Below, piece by piece: positions 19,985 to 32,690 of a stretch of 64,000 nt of DNA (position 1 is its first letter; each line of letters starts with the position of its first letter). The position numbers were made by a program, and so were the translations under genes. Under the pieces are notes generated by a model that saw only the letters and a list, made by a program, of their open reading frames with translations, was not told the DNA's origin and did no database searches. Source of the DNA: Pomphorhynchus laevis (lineage: Eukaryota > Acanthocephala > Palaeacanthocephala > Echinorhynchida > Pomphorhynchidae); the NCBI GenBank assembly GCA_012934845.2, contig WNNJ02000440.1:1-64000 (forward strand), given 5' to 3'.

Positions 19985-22325
19985 GATCGTTATATCAGAT
20001 CGTTTTGCTGCCTGCACCTCACTGTCCATCTCTGATCTTGGTCTATCCGATCACTTTCTCGTCACATTTGATCTAACTTCTAACCGCACCCCGCTTCACA
20101 CACCTACCATCCTACGTTGCCCTTGGAGAAATCTTGACCTTCTCCTTCTCCGCTCCGCCTTACTTAAATCGTCTCTATCTTCGCCGACAATAACATCATC
20201 CTTTCCTCATCAAATTGCCTTTCTTTTCGACTCTGAACTCACATCCACTCTCGATATTCTCTTGCCCTTTAAGCCTCACCCTCACCATCGCTTGTACCGT
20301 GCTCCATAGTTTGACATCCAATGCCTACTCTCAAAGCGTCGACTCCGTCATGTTTCTTGAGTCCATCACCTCTCTCAGACGTGATATCCGCTCGCTTACT
20401 CCGTTTATCCATGATTCATATCTTGATCTTCGTCGGTCTCATCTCAACCTACAACGTACCAAATGCAACTCCTTCCTACAGCATAAAATCATCACTTCAT
20501 TAAACTCTAAGTATCTCTGGCATGCTTTTAACCCTTGTTCGCCTTGCAACATCAATCCTCGTGATTATCCGTCATTTCTCCAGACCAAAGTATCCACGTT
20601 GCTCTCTCACATCCCTGTCTCCATCCCATTCCACACTTCCCCGTCTTGGCTCCTCTTCCTCCCCGAACTCTATCATCTTATCCCTGTCTCACCGTCCAAA
20701 GTAATATCTGTCCTCATTTCCTTGCCCAACAAAACCTTACCTGCCAATCCCCTGCCTACCCCCTTACTTAAATCCATATGCTCATCGATATCCCCTCTTT
20801 TCACCATATTGTTTAACTCGTCCATCCGCAGTCGTATCTTCTATTCACACTGGAAATCGACGATCGTTCATTCCCTCCTTAAGAAACAATCGCTCAAATA
20901 TCCCTTCCTTCTAGCTATCACTCCATTTCTCTCATCCCCATTCTTTCTAATCTCTTAGAATGCATCATCTTAATATAGATCAACGTTTACCTCTCTTTAC
21001 CTAATCTGTCCCTTCTTTCCAATCCGCTTTCCGCTCTAGTCACTAAACGGAAATCGCCTGCATGAAAGTTTACAACGACCTAGTCATTTCTCGTGATGAA
21101 GCTCTATATAGTGTTCTCATCTCCCTTGACCACTCCTTCGCCTTCGGCATCGTCGACTACTCCATATGCATTTCTCGCCTTCGTTATGATTACGATTTTT
21201 CTTCCTCCTCCGTAGCATGGTTTGTCTTATATATCCGACCGTTCTTTTGGCGTCTGTTCTAATTCATCATCCTCTACCATCCCAATTTTCTGCGGGGTCC
21301 CACAAGGTTCAGTCCTAGGCCCCCGCTTTTCTCTTTTATGCTTGGCGATCTCTCTCCGCTTATCAAATCTTACTCTTTTAACGTCATGCAACACGCCGAT
21401 GAATACCTAATTTATGCTCATGCACCCGCCTATCGCAAACCCGATATCGACATTTCTGCCTTTAACTGTCTTTACTCTATCTACCATCTTCGTCTCGTTC
21501 TAAACCAAGTCAAAAATAATGGTAGTAAAAAATAATGTAAGCTTATTTCCGACAAGTCAAAAATAACGTAAATCCCTCCCCATCAACCTAAAATAGCTTC
21601 TACCCCTGTATCTTTTGCCTCATGAATCATCCCCATAATCCATAATCTCACTTTCTTGAGCTTCCATTTCAATGAACATTTTCCCCTTAAACACTTCGTC
21701 CATGATAAGGTTCGTTCGTCTAACTTAATTCTCCGTGACATCCGCAGTATTCGTCCCCTTATCGACTTCCGCTCTTGGATGTCTCTTCTTTCATCGCTTC
21801 TTTTCCCTAAAATCGATTACTGCCTTAGCCTTTTCGCCAATTCTCTAAAATCCATCATCCTACCCTTACAACGCATCATCAACTCCGCCGTTCGAGTGCT
21901 CCTACGTCACCGTCGTTTCGACCACACATCCACATTTCTTGCCAAACTCTCCTCGCCCACCATCCTCATCCGCATTCAAATCCGCCTTCTCGTAACTTTT
22001 CGTCTCATCGCTGTCGGCTCCTCATCGTTCATCAACCTCCCTTTCTTAGACGACATTTGCGTCACCTCTCTATCGCTGCGTCCCTGTCAATAACATTTTC
22101 TCCACGTTCCCAATTACTCCAACAACTACGGTCTCCGATGCTTCCTAGTGGCTGCCCCATCGCCTGGAATCAGCTCCCTCTCGACGTCCGCCGCACTCCT
22201 TCTTTTATCACATTCAAATACCGCATCCGTTCACACCTTCTTGACACATTATTTAAATTTCTTCGTGGTTATGTAAGCGTGCGCCGGTACGGGGTTTTCC
22301 CCGTAAAAATAAATCCTTTTATATG
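19985..22325 (+). pseudogene. 5'-truncated CR1/L2-like LINE, related subfamily
   Basis: The copy begins at the end of the endonuclease (CTSLSISDLGLSDHFLV, compare the SDH box of the element at 4479) and continues through RT and C-terminus to the 3' tail. Blocks in several frames: NPLPTPLLKSICSSISP, ETACMKVYNDLVISRDE-like sequence, CGVPQGSVLGP, an ADEYLIYAHAPAYR box where the catalytic YADD reads HADE, NSAVRVLLRHRRFDHTS and GCPIAWNQLPLDVRRT. The 3' end has hairpin-like GCGTGCGCCGG and a short A/T tail. It resembles the intact copy but differs throughout, so it is an older or separate subfamily, and it is dead. Confidence 0.88.
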
Positions 22326-22329
22326 AACT

Positions 22330-22814
22330 ATTGTATAAAATTATTAAATTATTAAAATTATTTATTATATTATTTATTATTTAATTATTTTATTTTTATT
22401 TATCATTATTTGTAATTTATAAATTTAATATATGTAAACTCAGTCACGAAAATATGTACAAAACGTGCATACAATAGTAGATTTTTGTAAGGGTTGTGAC
22501 AGGATAACAAATTGCATGGCATGCTGTAGAGTCCAATTAAATCAAAAATATATAATTTGTTTACGTTTCAGTTAGCTCATTGACCTTTTCAAGTATTATT
22601 GGAATACTTGGAAAGGGTCACGCCTGGAATAAAACACTTTTAAAAAGGTCAATAATACTTGTAAGTGGTCACTAAGATAAATCTAGAGTTTTTAATTTAT
22701 TTGAAATACCTTGCGTTTATAAAAACGCCGCAATGGCGTTTTATGATCACTACTATTTATATAATCATTACGTGTTTCAAATAACAAATGCAGGTGAGGA
22801 GACAGCATTATTTC
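22330..22814. other. AT-rich spacer with one hairpin
   Basis: 22578-22621 forms a hairpin (TGACCTTTTCAAGTATT, loop, AATACTTGGAAAGGGTCA), with a third related piece at about 22645. No gene. Confidence 0.5.
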
Positions 22815-22985
22815 TTCCAATATTGCAGCTACACAGATACTCACCATTACCTGTTAAACTTTCTTATAATCCTTGAAAACAGTGTGTATGTGCCGCTGAA
22901 ATGATGTATTATAGTGTGCTGCAGAAACCATACAGTAGTGATACGATATCATTATTTTCTACTACTTTTCAAGTAAGTTTTATTT
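22815..22985 (+). repeat. Direct repeat, left copy (about 170 bp)
   Basis: CTTCCAATATTGCAGCTACA through TGATACGATATCATTATTTT, then TTCAAGTAAGT. It repeats at 23472-23645 and encloses a minus-strand PLE RT remnant, so it may be a terminal repeat of that element. Confidence 0.85.
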
Positions 22986-22997
22986 ATTTTGTTTTGA

Positions 22998-23290
22998 GTG
23001 CAGATTTCTTGTTATGGATTTTACTGTTTGCATGTTTCTTTAGCATCTTTATTCTATATCCTCGCATGAAGAGTTCGTTGGTCAATTTCTTTAAATGTTT
23101 CTCGAATTCGTAATTCTGCTCGCAAATTTTTAGTATTCTCAAGAATTCGTGTTTTACACAAGCATTTTTGACTCTGGGACACAACTCCGAGCATGTAAGA
23201 AAAGTTCTATTACCATCGAATTTTTTATGTAGTGTTGTCGTCCAATTCCCATCAACCCTATGTGTTTCTGTATCGTTGTTGAAACAACGA
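22998..23290 (-). pseudogene. PLE-like reverse transcriptase remnant (thumb region)
   Basis: One minus-strand frame reads TTLHKKFDGNRTFLTCSE, then KHEFLRILKICEQNYEFEKH and LTNELFMRGYRIKML. The order (short-handle segment, FLR..ICS-like, then the RGY block) is that of the PLE RT region after the catalytic domain. It is a fossil fragment. Confidence 0.55.
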
Positions 23291-23471
23291 TAATCGAGGC
23301 TAACACACTAGCAAGAGAAGAAACAAGAATTATATCGGATAGGTCTAGTGATGTCGGTACTATTGATGGGGAAAGCACGTAGTTAGTTTAAAGAGGTTGA
23401 CCCATGCTACTACGTTAGCAAATTCTCGGAGATGCTTTTAAAATATATCACAAGGCAACCAAAACGATTAA

Positions 23472-23645
23472 ATCTCTTCCAATATTTCAGCTACACAGAT
23501 ACTCACCATTACTTGTTAAACTTTCCTTTAATCCTTGATAACAGTGTGTATGTGTGCCGCTGAAATGATGTATTATAGTGTGCCGCAGAAACCAAACAGT
23601 AGTGATACGATATCATTATTTTCTACTAATTTTAAAGTAAGTTTG
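23472..23645 (+). repeat. Direct repeat, right copy (about 170 bp)
   Basis: Matches 22815-22985 with scattered differences (CTTCCAATATTTCAGCTACA through ATTATTTTCTACTAATTTTA). Confidence 0.85.
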
Positions 23646-24872
23646 ATGAATTTTTTCTATTTCATTGAATTTCCAATGTATAAATCAACAAAATATTATT
23701 AAAAATAAATTTAAACTCTTAAGCGAAATTTTGTTATGGATGAATAATAAAATATACTTTGTATGCTTTTAAAAGGTAGACTTAAATAATTTTAAAAGTA
23801 AAGAAATAATATGATAAGATTTAAGTAAATATATTCCTAAAATAAGGTATAAGTTGTTACCGCAATTAGGACCAAAAATTTGTAATTATAATAAAGAATT
23901 GAAATCAATATGTAACGATAATATTAGAAACATCATAGAAATTGAATGCAATTGTAAAAGTCTTAGTTTTGATAAAAAGCTTTATTATGATATACGGATG
24001 AAACATATGAATTATATACTGACGCAACATATGAACGTAGTGATTCAATTTTAGAAACAATCAGTACAATTTACTGTTCCATAATGGATAAAAAGGTAAA
24101 AGATTGAATCGGATAATAAACCTCTACCTGAAGAATTATGTGGGAATTAAAAATTACAAAAATCACATAAAACTTAGGTTCATACGTAGTGCATATGAAT
24201 TGAAAACAATGAATTAAGGAAAATGCTATCAAAAGGGTATAAATATAGATTAAATAATGATAACAATAAAAATAAAATTTACAATTTGTTATATAATGCC
24301 TTAAATACTTACTTTGGTAAGATGATTAATAGTACAAGCTTAAATACATCAAAGATAAACATTTAGAGAGAAAATGAACATATATGTACCCATAATCTAG
24401 AATTAATTGAAAATTGTGAATTAAGAAATCTGCTATCAAAAGGGTATAAATATAGTTTAAATAATAACAACGACAAAAATATAATTTACAATTCGTTATA
24501 TAATAACTTAAATGATTACTTTAGTAAGCTGATTAATAGTACAAGCTTTAATACATCAAAGATAAACATTTGGAAAACTTATATATTAGATAAAATTAAA
24601 AAGAAAATGAAAATAACAAACAATTATAAAAGGAAAGATCAAATTAATAAAGATATGTATACAGAACTTACTAAATTAAAGCATAACTATATAATAACAA
24701 CTATTGATAAAGCTATTGATAAAATTGACCTTAAAAATTTTTGTCTTCATATGCAAAAAGCTTTATTATGATATACTGATGGAAGAAGTTAATTATAATG
24801 ATTTAAATATATACAGCATATGAATGTAGTGATTTAAGTTTAGAAACAATTATTACAAGTCACTGTTCTATA

Positions 24873-25064
24873 ATGGATAAAAAGTGTATAAAGGTTGAAT
24901 CAGATAATAAAACTATACCTATATTATATTGGAATCCAAAATTACATAAAAATCCAATAAAACCTAGGTTCATATGTAGTGCGTTTAAATGTACATTAAA
25001 ACCACTTTCTGTCTATATGAATAAAATACTTAAAGTAATTAAATCACACTTTAAAAAATATTGA
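24873..25064 (+). pseudogene. PLE RT segment
   Basis: The preserved frame reads PILYWNPKLHKNPIKPRF followed by KCTLKPLSVYMNKILK, the diagnostic PLE finger/palm sequence. Part of the element at 23700-26095. Confidence 0.75.
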
Positions 25065-25827
25065 TAGGTAATCGAAATTAATACTGGTATAAAACACTAT
25101 TTCAGTATTAATTCTACAAAAGAATTTTTAGAACGCACAAATTGAATACATTTTCAAAATATAAATACATACGATTTTAGTACGCTTTATACAAATCTAG
25201 ATTTAACAGATATTATAGATACATTAGAAAAATTAATTAAAAATTAACTTTCCTTATAGAATATCTAAATAGCAGATATTAAAGAAGCGTAAGAAAAATT
25301 AATTAATCTTATATTCGAAAAGATATGCATATATATGTTATAATAATTATATGCTATAATAACTGTAACGCCTATCTAACAAAAATTAAACCATCAAGTA
25401 AATATAAATATATGGATAAAATTGAATTATTAGAATCCTTAAATATTTTAAAAAATCAAAATTATTTAAAGGTAGGGACATCTAAATTTAGACAAATAAA
25501 GGTGTTGCAATGGAATGTAATAGTAGCCCAATTATAGCTGACTTATTTTTAAGCTTGATAGAATTTGAATTTGTTACTGTCAAAACATAATCTAAATTAT
25601 ATAAAGATATGAAATATGTTTCGATATATTGATGATATATGTGTATTTAACTCTAACAATTTTTATTCAATAAGCGAACAAATTTATCCAGGTAGCCTCA
25701 TTCTTAATGAAACCAATATTAATGATAAAGAAGATATCTTGATATGAACATTAAATTAACATAAATTAAAACTACTATTAATTTATATCGTAAAGATGGC
25801 ATATTTAAATTTACAAGAAACATATTT

Positions 25828-26082
25828 TTGCATGAGCATTCATGCATACCATATAATATAAAATATAATACATTAAATAATGAAATTTTAAGAATTGCAT
25901 TATGTAATGATATTGGCTTTCTTCAAAATTATTTAAATAATTTAATAGATACATATTTTAAACTAGGTTACTTTAAAAATAACATCAAGCAGAAAATAGT
26001 AAAATATATAAATAATTACAATGAAATTAAAAATAAATTTAAAATCATCAGCGGAAAAATTTTATTGATGGATAATAAATAA
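25828..26082 (+). pseudogene. PLE RT C-terminal segment
   Basis: HEHSCIPYNIKYNTLNNEIL, then CNDIGFLQNYLNNLIDTYFK. The same protein segment recurs at 30494, 30960 and 31232, so all belong to one PLE family. Confidence 0.75.
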
Positions 26083-26139
26083 TATACTTTGTATTAGAAT
26101 AAGATATTAGATAATCAAATTTCATCAGAGGAAATACGT

Positions 26140-26310
26140 ACTTAACACGTAATTGGCCCCGCTGCTATTTTGGGTAGAGTAGTTAGGTGCTTAAACCTGA
26201 TAGCATAGCAGTTCCTCCCGATGACCTCTAATCCTTATTATGGTACATCGTATGTACCATAATTTGTACATCGTATAAAGATTGATTTTTATTTTAAATT
26301 TTAATTAAAA
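26140..26310 (+). repeat. Dispersed non-autonomous repeat
   Basis: GGCCCCGCTGCTATTTTGGG, ATAGCAGTTCCTCCCGATGA and CTAATCCTTATTATGGTACA; block order as at 19.54 kb. Contains a short palindrome around GGTACATCGTATGTACC. Confidence 0.65.
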
Positions 26311-26319
26311 ATTTTAAGG

Positions 26320-27345
26320 GTAAAAAATTATTTAAATATCGATAAATATTAGAATACATACTGTCGTATATATTCAGCGTCAATAGCCAAAACGACCAAA
26401 GGATACAATTCAACAGATTAACATTGCAAAGATACAAAGCATTGAATTGACGATTTTATTAAACAATGATCTCCAAATATTTAATAGCTTAAGTAATATT
26501 AATAATTAATAATGCATGTAATATTATATTTAATGATAATAATTTTTTGGTATTATTAATTATTTATTAATTAATAAATAATTTTATTAATTATTAGAAA
26601 ATGATCACAAAATATTTGTATTTTGTTTATATTCAAGGAATTTATTTTAAATCGGCGTGACTAATTTAAGAACAACGATGTTATTTCTTTGGTTAATACG
26701 ATATAATAAAAACATCATTACCGCAACGTTTATATAATAATATCCGGCTTAATTGATGGTAGTACACACTGTATCTGTTCATTAAAACAAGCTCCTCTGT
26801 ATTCACCTTCATTTGTATAATACTATTTTTCCGAAATCAAATGCATAACGTTATTCGGAAACAGTACTATCACGTTACAAGTGTAACAGACAGATATAAT
26901 ATGGCAGTATCCTAGAAAACAGGTAGGTATCTTGTCAAATATAACTCCTGACTTTTGGTTCTAAACAAATAGGGTCTCTTCGCTCTTTGCTTACTACATA
27001 TGCCTGTGAGATCCCACGGGAAATTTATACTTTAATACTTAAATACCTAGAAAGTCCACAATTATTTATTTAACAATTGGCAGGTGTTTTAACGTATTGT
27101 TCGGTATTTTTGGAAATATTCCATAGAGAAAATCGTAAATTTAGATTGGAAAATACAGGAGCTGGCTTCAATAAGTATAACTATCTAAGGACATAACATT
27201 ATTCTACAATTTGGCAGGTAAGCTCGTTTAATTTTCGAGCATAAACACGATGATCTTCAAAACTATTATTTTATTGATCAATGAGATTGTTTTGATGGTT
27301 TAGTTTAAGTTAATTTTTCTGAGATATGCTTAATTTTTGGAACAT
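26320..27345. other. AT-rich DNA, nothing recognised
   Basis: A moderately complex block at 26660-27240 has no frame or repeat that I recognise. Confidence 0.4.
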
Positions 27346-27615
27346 TGAATCACAATAATCTTACTGACATCATGTTAGTGATTAGCAAATTGCCGCCTAT
27401 CAGTCAAATAATGATCTTTAACAATATGATTTCGGTTCAAGTAGTTTTCATATAGATTTAATATGCATACGATAATATTGTAGACTTGAAATTATGTCTT
27501 TCTTTATATTAATTAATGATGGTTTTATAGACATGAAAATTTTTAAAGAAATATATCCATCATAATTTAAAATATTCAGGAACAATCAGGTAAAATTGAA
27601 ATACAAAATTATTTT

Positions 27616-27647
27616 GATATTTCGCTGGTAACTACTAGCATCTTCAG
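27616..27647 (-). ncRNA. PLE hammerhead-like motif
   Basis: Minus strand: CTGAAGATGCTAGTAGTTAC, then CAGCGAAATATC. CUGANGA core, one spacer base, stem GCTAGTAGTTACCAGC with one mismatch, then GAAA. Confidence 0.55.
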
Positions 27648-27671
27648 AAATAAAATAAAACTTTTTTATTT

Positions 27672-27703
27672 CTGAAGATGCTAGTAGTTACTAGCGAAAT
27701 ATC
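27672..27703 (+). ncRNA. PLE hammerhead-like motif
   Basis: CTGAAGATGCTAGTAGTTAC, then TAGCGAAATATC: CUGANGA core, perfect GCTAG/CTAGC stem II, GAAA. Head-to-head with the motif 25 bases upstream. Confidence 0.6.
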
Positions 27704-28182
27704 AAAATAATTTTTGTTGTCGTTTAACTAGACCTGACAGTTCCTGGATTTTACAAAATTTAAATAAAGATCAGGATGGATATATTTCTAATATATATTA
27801 GATATATTAATATATAATATATAATATATTAATATATAATATATAATATAAAATATTAATATATTAATATATATACAATAATCTTACTGACATCATGTTA
27901 GTGATTAGCAAATTGCCGCCTATCAGTCAAATAATGATCTTTAACAATATCATTTCGGTTCAAGTAGTTTTCATATCATGCCTATAAAACCATCATTGAC
28001 TGGCATATGTACTTTTCAAGATACTGTGTGTTGGAAGCTTGCAATAATAAAGATTTTTCATATCATGCCTATAAAACCATCATTGACTGGCATATATATA
28101 TTCAAAAACAAGAATTTAGCGAACAACCGCTGTCCATTATTAGTTATCGTACGAATTAACATTAATAAAACTTTTTTTACTT

Positions 28183-28215
28183 CTGAAGATGCTAGTAGTT
28201 ACAAGCGAAATATCA
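28183..28215 (+). ncRNA. PLE hammerhead-like motif
   Basis: CTGAAGATGCTAGTAGTTAC, then AAGCGAAATATC. Stem II has one mismatch relative to the 27672 copy. Confidence 0.5.
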
Positions 28216-28405
28216 AAATAATTTTGTATTTCAATTTTACCTGATTGTTCCTGAATATTGAAATGTTTTCTTTATGTTTTTTATAGTTAAAAGCTTTCAA
28301 CGCACAGTGTACTTTTCAAGATACTGTGTGTTGAAAGCTTGCAATAATAAAGATTTTTCATATCATGCCTATAGAACCATCATTGACTGGCATATGATAA
28401 TATTT

Positions 28406-29690
28406 ATCATGATTTGTTATAATTTATATAATTATTTTAATTTATATTATTAATTGCCTATGTGATATGTAGTTATATTCTGTATGGTCTTCATTTTATT
28501 TTTGATAATGGATTAAAACAAACTTTAAATGACAGCGTGGTAGAAAATAGAAATCCGTATTCAATATAATTCAATATTTTTGTGAAAAAATAAAAAAAAA
28601 TATAAAAAAAATATAAAATTGTTTTCGATTAAAGACAAAACGTGATTTTGGCTTCGATTGGGTTGCTATAATCTTACTAGGGACAATTTGCATACTTTCA
28701 TATATTTTGTATGTACTCAAATTAAATCCCGAACTAAGTGTCTTGTGTATTTTCATCTGATAGCGACTTGAGGGGGAGTTACTCGAATTCTTCGTGCATT
28801 TCAAAAGTCCGTAGTTAGTGTTTAATTACAATAACAGAATGACAATTTCAAACTTGTACAAATTCAATTTATGCTTTACATCTTCATTTGATATATCTTT
28901 AAATTTCAAGCTCAAAATATGAATAGTTTTTAATGTAAAAAGTAGTCTCGAAATATCTGTTATTGAAAATAGTTGGCAAAGCGTATCTTCGATAAAATTT
29001 CTTGATTTAGTTTCCTGCTAAAATCGTAACCAGTACTTTTACCTCGCATCAGTAAATAAAATTCATGCCTTATTGACTAATTGCATTGTAGTTTAATGCG
29101 TATCATCTTGGAAAGGTCACGTAATAATAGATTATCAGTGAGGCACGTATAATTGATCGGTATTTCAGCATGTGAAAGTTGAACAGAGTGTCAATAGTGA
29201 ATGTTTACTATCTGATAAAGTTACTTGAGGTTTGCTTTTGCCGTTACTTAAAGCAAATAGCAGATCAGATTTTGGAACATGCAGCCGGTTTGTGCGATCT
29301 TATTGTTTTGTTCGTATTTTCAAATATTTTCAAAAATGATAACTTATTTTTACTCAATATGTATTTATGCATTTATGTTTACCTAATTTATTTAATTATT
29401 GAGATTGTATAATATTTTTTAATTTAATAAAATCACAATTCAAAATTTTAATTATATAAATAGTACATTGTTCCAATTGCAATAGTAAAATAATTCAATT
29501 TATTGTCATAAATTATTAGAATCATTTAATTATTAAATACTTTATTTTAGTAATAAATAGCTGCAAAAGCGGGATATGTGCATTTTTAGGTAAAATTAAT
29601 ATAACGCACCTGGTAGCTGTATTTGGGCTGTTGGCAATTGAAGACAGGTTGCTTTATTGATTCGAGTGAATAATTTCACTAATTTTAATC
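28406..29690. other. AT-rich DNA with two unassigned open stretches
   Basis: 28571-28804 (minus, 77 codons) and 29179-29412 (plus, 77 codons, with RYLKQIADQILEHAAGLCDL) are richer in complex codons than their surroundings. I recognise no family and no clear splice pairs; they could be host exons or repeat fragments. Confidence 0.25.
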
Positions 29691-29693
29691 TTA

Positions 29694-29919
29694 TCATGGT
29701 AATAATTTTAATCTTATCATGCGCGTATCGAATATTATCGATTTTTCATCTGATCGAGTAGGAAATTTGCAAGGTTTGTCATTAAATACGGACAGTGATA
29801 TGCGATGTTTCGTAACTATTACTATAGAAGCATTAAGGTATGAAGGAAAAATTTCCCTGTCACCGAAATTTGCATACATAAGTATAAAGCAAAAAAATAG
29901 AAAACCTGATTTCTTCTAA
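29694..29919 (+). other. Short unassigned open frame
   Basis: A 66-codon frame (MRVSNIIDFSSDRVGNLQGL...) overlaps an open minus frame of 61 codons, so coding strand and reality are both uncertain. Base composition is less AT-rich than the flanks. No family recognised. Confidence 0.2.
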
Positions 29920-30420
29920 GTTTTGATTTTTTTCTGAAAAATGCGGGACTACCTACTGTTCGGAGTCTGCCACGTACTTAAAAAGACCGTCGAGGTCACA
30001 ATAGTCGCTAGTATCGTAGATGGATCATAAAAGACAAACATTTGCAGTTCGGTTGGAAACAGTCAATTTGCTATTTAAATCTAAAAAATAAATATTGGAT
30101 TTAGATTAAATTTAATTTAGATTAAATTTTAATTTAATTAAATCGAAATTTAATTTAATAAATTTAATCAGATTTAAATCAGATTACATCGAATACACTG
30201 ACACGCTGAAGTATGTGATTTCAGTAGTAGAATTCTGTTTAATCGGTAATGTAAATATAAATATTTTTTAATAAAAACAATATTATTTAATTATTTAAAA
30301 TCGAATTTTCACTTTTTTAGATATTAACATTTAATATATTATTCAATTTAACATTCAACTTATTAAAACGATTGCTGTGACATTGTTCTTAATTTTGAAC
30401 TAAAAGATTTCATATATAAT
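29920..30420. other. AT-rich spacer
   Basis: No feature recognised. Confidence 0.4.
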
Positions 30421-30423
30421 ACG

Positions 30424-31660
30424 AGAACAAATTTATCCAGGTAGTCTTATTCTTAACGAAACCAATATTAATGATAAAGGTGTATATCTAGATATGAACA
30501 TTAAATTAACATTAACTAAAACTACTATTAATTTATATCGTAAAGATGACATATTTAAATTTACAAGAAACATATTTTTGCATGAGCATTCATGCATACC
30601 ATATAATATAAAATATAATACATTAAATAATGAAATTTTAAGAATTGCAACAATATGTAATGATATTGGCTTTCTTCAAAATCATTTAAATAATTTAATA
30701 GATACATATTTTAAACTAGGTTACTATAAAAATAACATCAAGCAGAAAATAGTAAAATATATAAATCAACACAATAATACACTTGATATGAAATAATAAT
30801 AATAACATAATAATATTTTTAAGTTACCATAAAAATAAGATAATAATAACATAATATGATGATATATGTGTATTTAATTCTAATAATTTTTATTCAATTA
30901 GTGAACAAATTTATCCAGAAAGCCTTATTCTTAACAAAACCAATATTAATGATAAAGAAGGTGTATATCTAGATATGAACATTAAATTAACATTAACTAA
31001 AACTACTATTAATTTATATCGTAAAGATGACATATTTAAATTTACAAGAAACATATTTTTGCATGAGCATTCATGCATACCATATAATATAAAATATAAT
31101 ACATTAAATAATAAAAGGTGTTACAATGGGAGGCAGTAGTAGCCCAATTATTGCTGACTTATTTTTAAGCTTTATAGAATATGAATTTGTTCATAACTGT
31201 GTAAAAAAATAAATCTAAACGATATAAATATATGAAATATATGTTTCGATACATTGATGATATATGTGTATTTAATTCTAATAATTTTTATTCAATTAGT
31301 GAACAAATTTATCCAGAAAGCCTTATTCTTAACAACCTCAATATTGATGATAAAGAAGGTGTATATCTAGATATGAACATTAAATTAACATTAACTAAAA
31401 CTACTATTAATTTATATCGTAAAGATGACATATTTAAATTTACAAGAAACATATTTTTGCATGAGCATTCATGCATACCATATAATATAAAATATAATAC
31501 ATTAAATAATGAAATTTTAAGAATTGCATTATGTAATGATATTGGCTTTCTTCAAAATAATTTAAATAATTTAATAGATGCATATTTTAAACTAGGTTAG
31601 TATAAAAATAACATCAAGCAGAAAATTGTATAATATATAAATGAATTTAAAAATAAATTA
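30424..31660 (+). mobile_element. Three tandem 3' pieces of one PLE family (fossil)
   Basis: Pieces at 30424-30795, 30850-31112 and 31113-31660 each repeat the end of the RT (ACAAATTTATCCAG..., then ATATGAACATTAAATTAACA, then CATGAGCATTCATGCATACC). The third also has the upstream blocks MGGSSSPIIADLFLSF-like and FRYIDDICVFNSNNF. All point the same way and match the element at 25.6-26.1 kb. Head-to-tail truncated copies like these are a known PLE insertion form. All are inactive fragments. Confidence 0.8.
31232..31600 (+). pseudogene. PLE RT: catalytic box to C-terminal segment
   Basis: A 122-codon frame with RYIDDICVFNSNNFYSISEQ (catalytic YIDD), then YLDMNIKLTLTKTTINLYRK and HEHSCIPYNIKYNTLNNEIL. 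It is the longest clean piece of this PLE family in the window; the rest of the protein is missing. Confidence 0.75.
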
Positions 31661-31839
31661 TAATGAAATTTTAGTAATTCAGATAATATTTAAAGATATA
31701 GGTTTTCGTTAGAGTTAACATATAACTCTAATAGTTAACTCTAATAATTATTTGAATTAACTATTTTTCATATATAAGATTCATTTTTAAGTATTCAATA
31801 AAAAAATAATAAATAATTACTATAAATGTGCTCACTAAT

Positions 31840-32690
31840 TGAATAAAAATTATTAGAGTTAAATACACAAATCATTAATGTATCGAAACATATTTTATCT
31901 TTTAGTTTAGATTTATTTACACGGTTATAAATAAATTTAAAGCTTTAAAATGCTTGCGAACTTACATTATCGTTACATTTTATGGTAATTCTTTAAATTT
32001 CATTATTTAATGTATTATATTTAATAATATAAGGTATGCATGAATCGTCATGCAAACATATGTTTCTTGAAATAAATATGTCATATTTACGATCTTCTTC
32101 TTTTGCCGATTTTGCATAGAAATTATTAGAGTCAATATATAAATTTGTTATAAACAAATTTATAAAGCTTTAAAATGCTTGCATAACTGCTTTATGAAAT
32201 AGAATACGAATACTAAAACGTTCTTATAAGAACGTTTCGAATAAAAACGTTTCAAGAGACAGCGTTCTAATACTTGTCTTTTGCTGGTATTTTCAATTTT
32301 ATATAAATATCTAATTAAAACTATTTAATATAGTTTAATATAACTATTAAGCTATTTAATATACTTTTAAATAGTTTTGATTGATCGAAATAAGGCTTCT
32401 ATTAATTCAATTTTATAGTATCTTAGTTAATAATATGTATCTATTAAATTATTTTAATTATAATTTAGATTTATTTTTTAAACAGTTATGAACAAATTCA
32501 TATCTTATAAAGCTTAAAAAGAATCGGCTATAATTGGGCTACTATTACATCCCATTAGAACGCCTTTTATTTGTCTGAATATAGATGAAACCTACATTTA
32601 AATAATTTTGATTTATCAAAATATTTAAGTCCTCTTTTAATTCAATTTTATTTTTATAGTACCATCAGTTTTAATATTATATGATATGCA
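31840..32690 (-). mobile_element. Rearranged PLE fragments, inverted (fossil)
   Basis: Several blocks are the complement of the PLE at 25.4-25.9 kb: 31862-31915 (catalytic region), 31995-32090 (C-terminal segment), 32475-32680 (AATTGGGCTACTATTACATC, ACATTTAAATAATTTTGATT). Their order is scrambled, so this is a mix of small insertions or rearrangements. Confidence 0.7.

Larger units (their letters stand above)
23700..26095 (+). mobile_element. Penelope-like element with short terminal direct repeats (fossil)
   Basis: Bounded by direct repeats of about 70 bases (23700-23775 and 26030-26095: ATTAAAAATAAATTTAAA..., ATGGATGAATAATAAAATAT..., TACTTTGTAT). Inside, the RT blocks lie in order: TTIDKAIDKIDLKNFC near 24700, PILYWNPKLHKNPIKPRF near 24912 (the PLE form of an RT motif), a DFSTLYTNL-like segment near 25175, RYIDDICVFN near 25620, then the C-terminal segment HEHSCIPYNIKYNTLNNEIL. 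No GIY-YIG domain is seen in this copy, as in the EN-less or differently arranged PLE clades. A segment of about 160 bases is duplicated internally (24205-24360 and 24410-24575). It is broken many times and inactive. Confidence 0.8.
27345..28405. repeat. Nested cluster of direct and inverted repeats around PLE motifs
   Basis: (a) About 105 bases are repeated directly at 27349-27453 and 27869-27976 (ACTGACATCATGTTAGTGAT...). (b) ATCATGCCTATAAAACCATC plus ATTGACTGGCATAT occurs at 27974, 28062 and 28361. (c) TACTTTTCAAGATACTGTGT plus GCTTGCAATAATAAAG occurs at 28010 and 28310. (d) 27575-27650 is inverted against 27665-27708 and 28170-28255. The pieces look like terminal fragments of PLEs inserted and rearranged together. 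Confidence 0.8.

Noticed and set aside
22901-23113. A 70-codon hydrophobic plus-strand frame as a membrane protein
   Set aside because: It is antisense to the PLE RT remnant and covers the end of a direct repeat.
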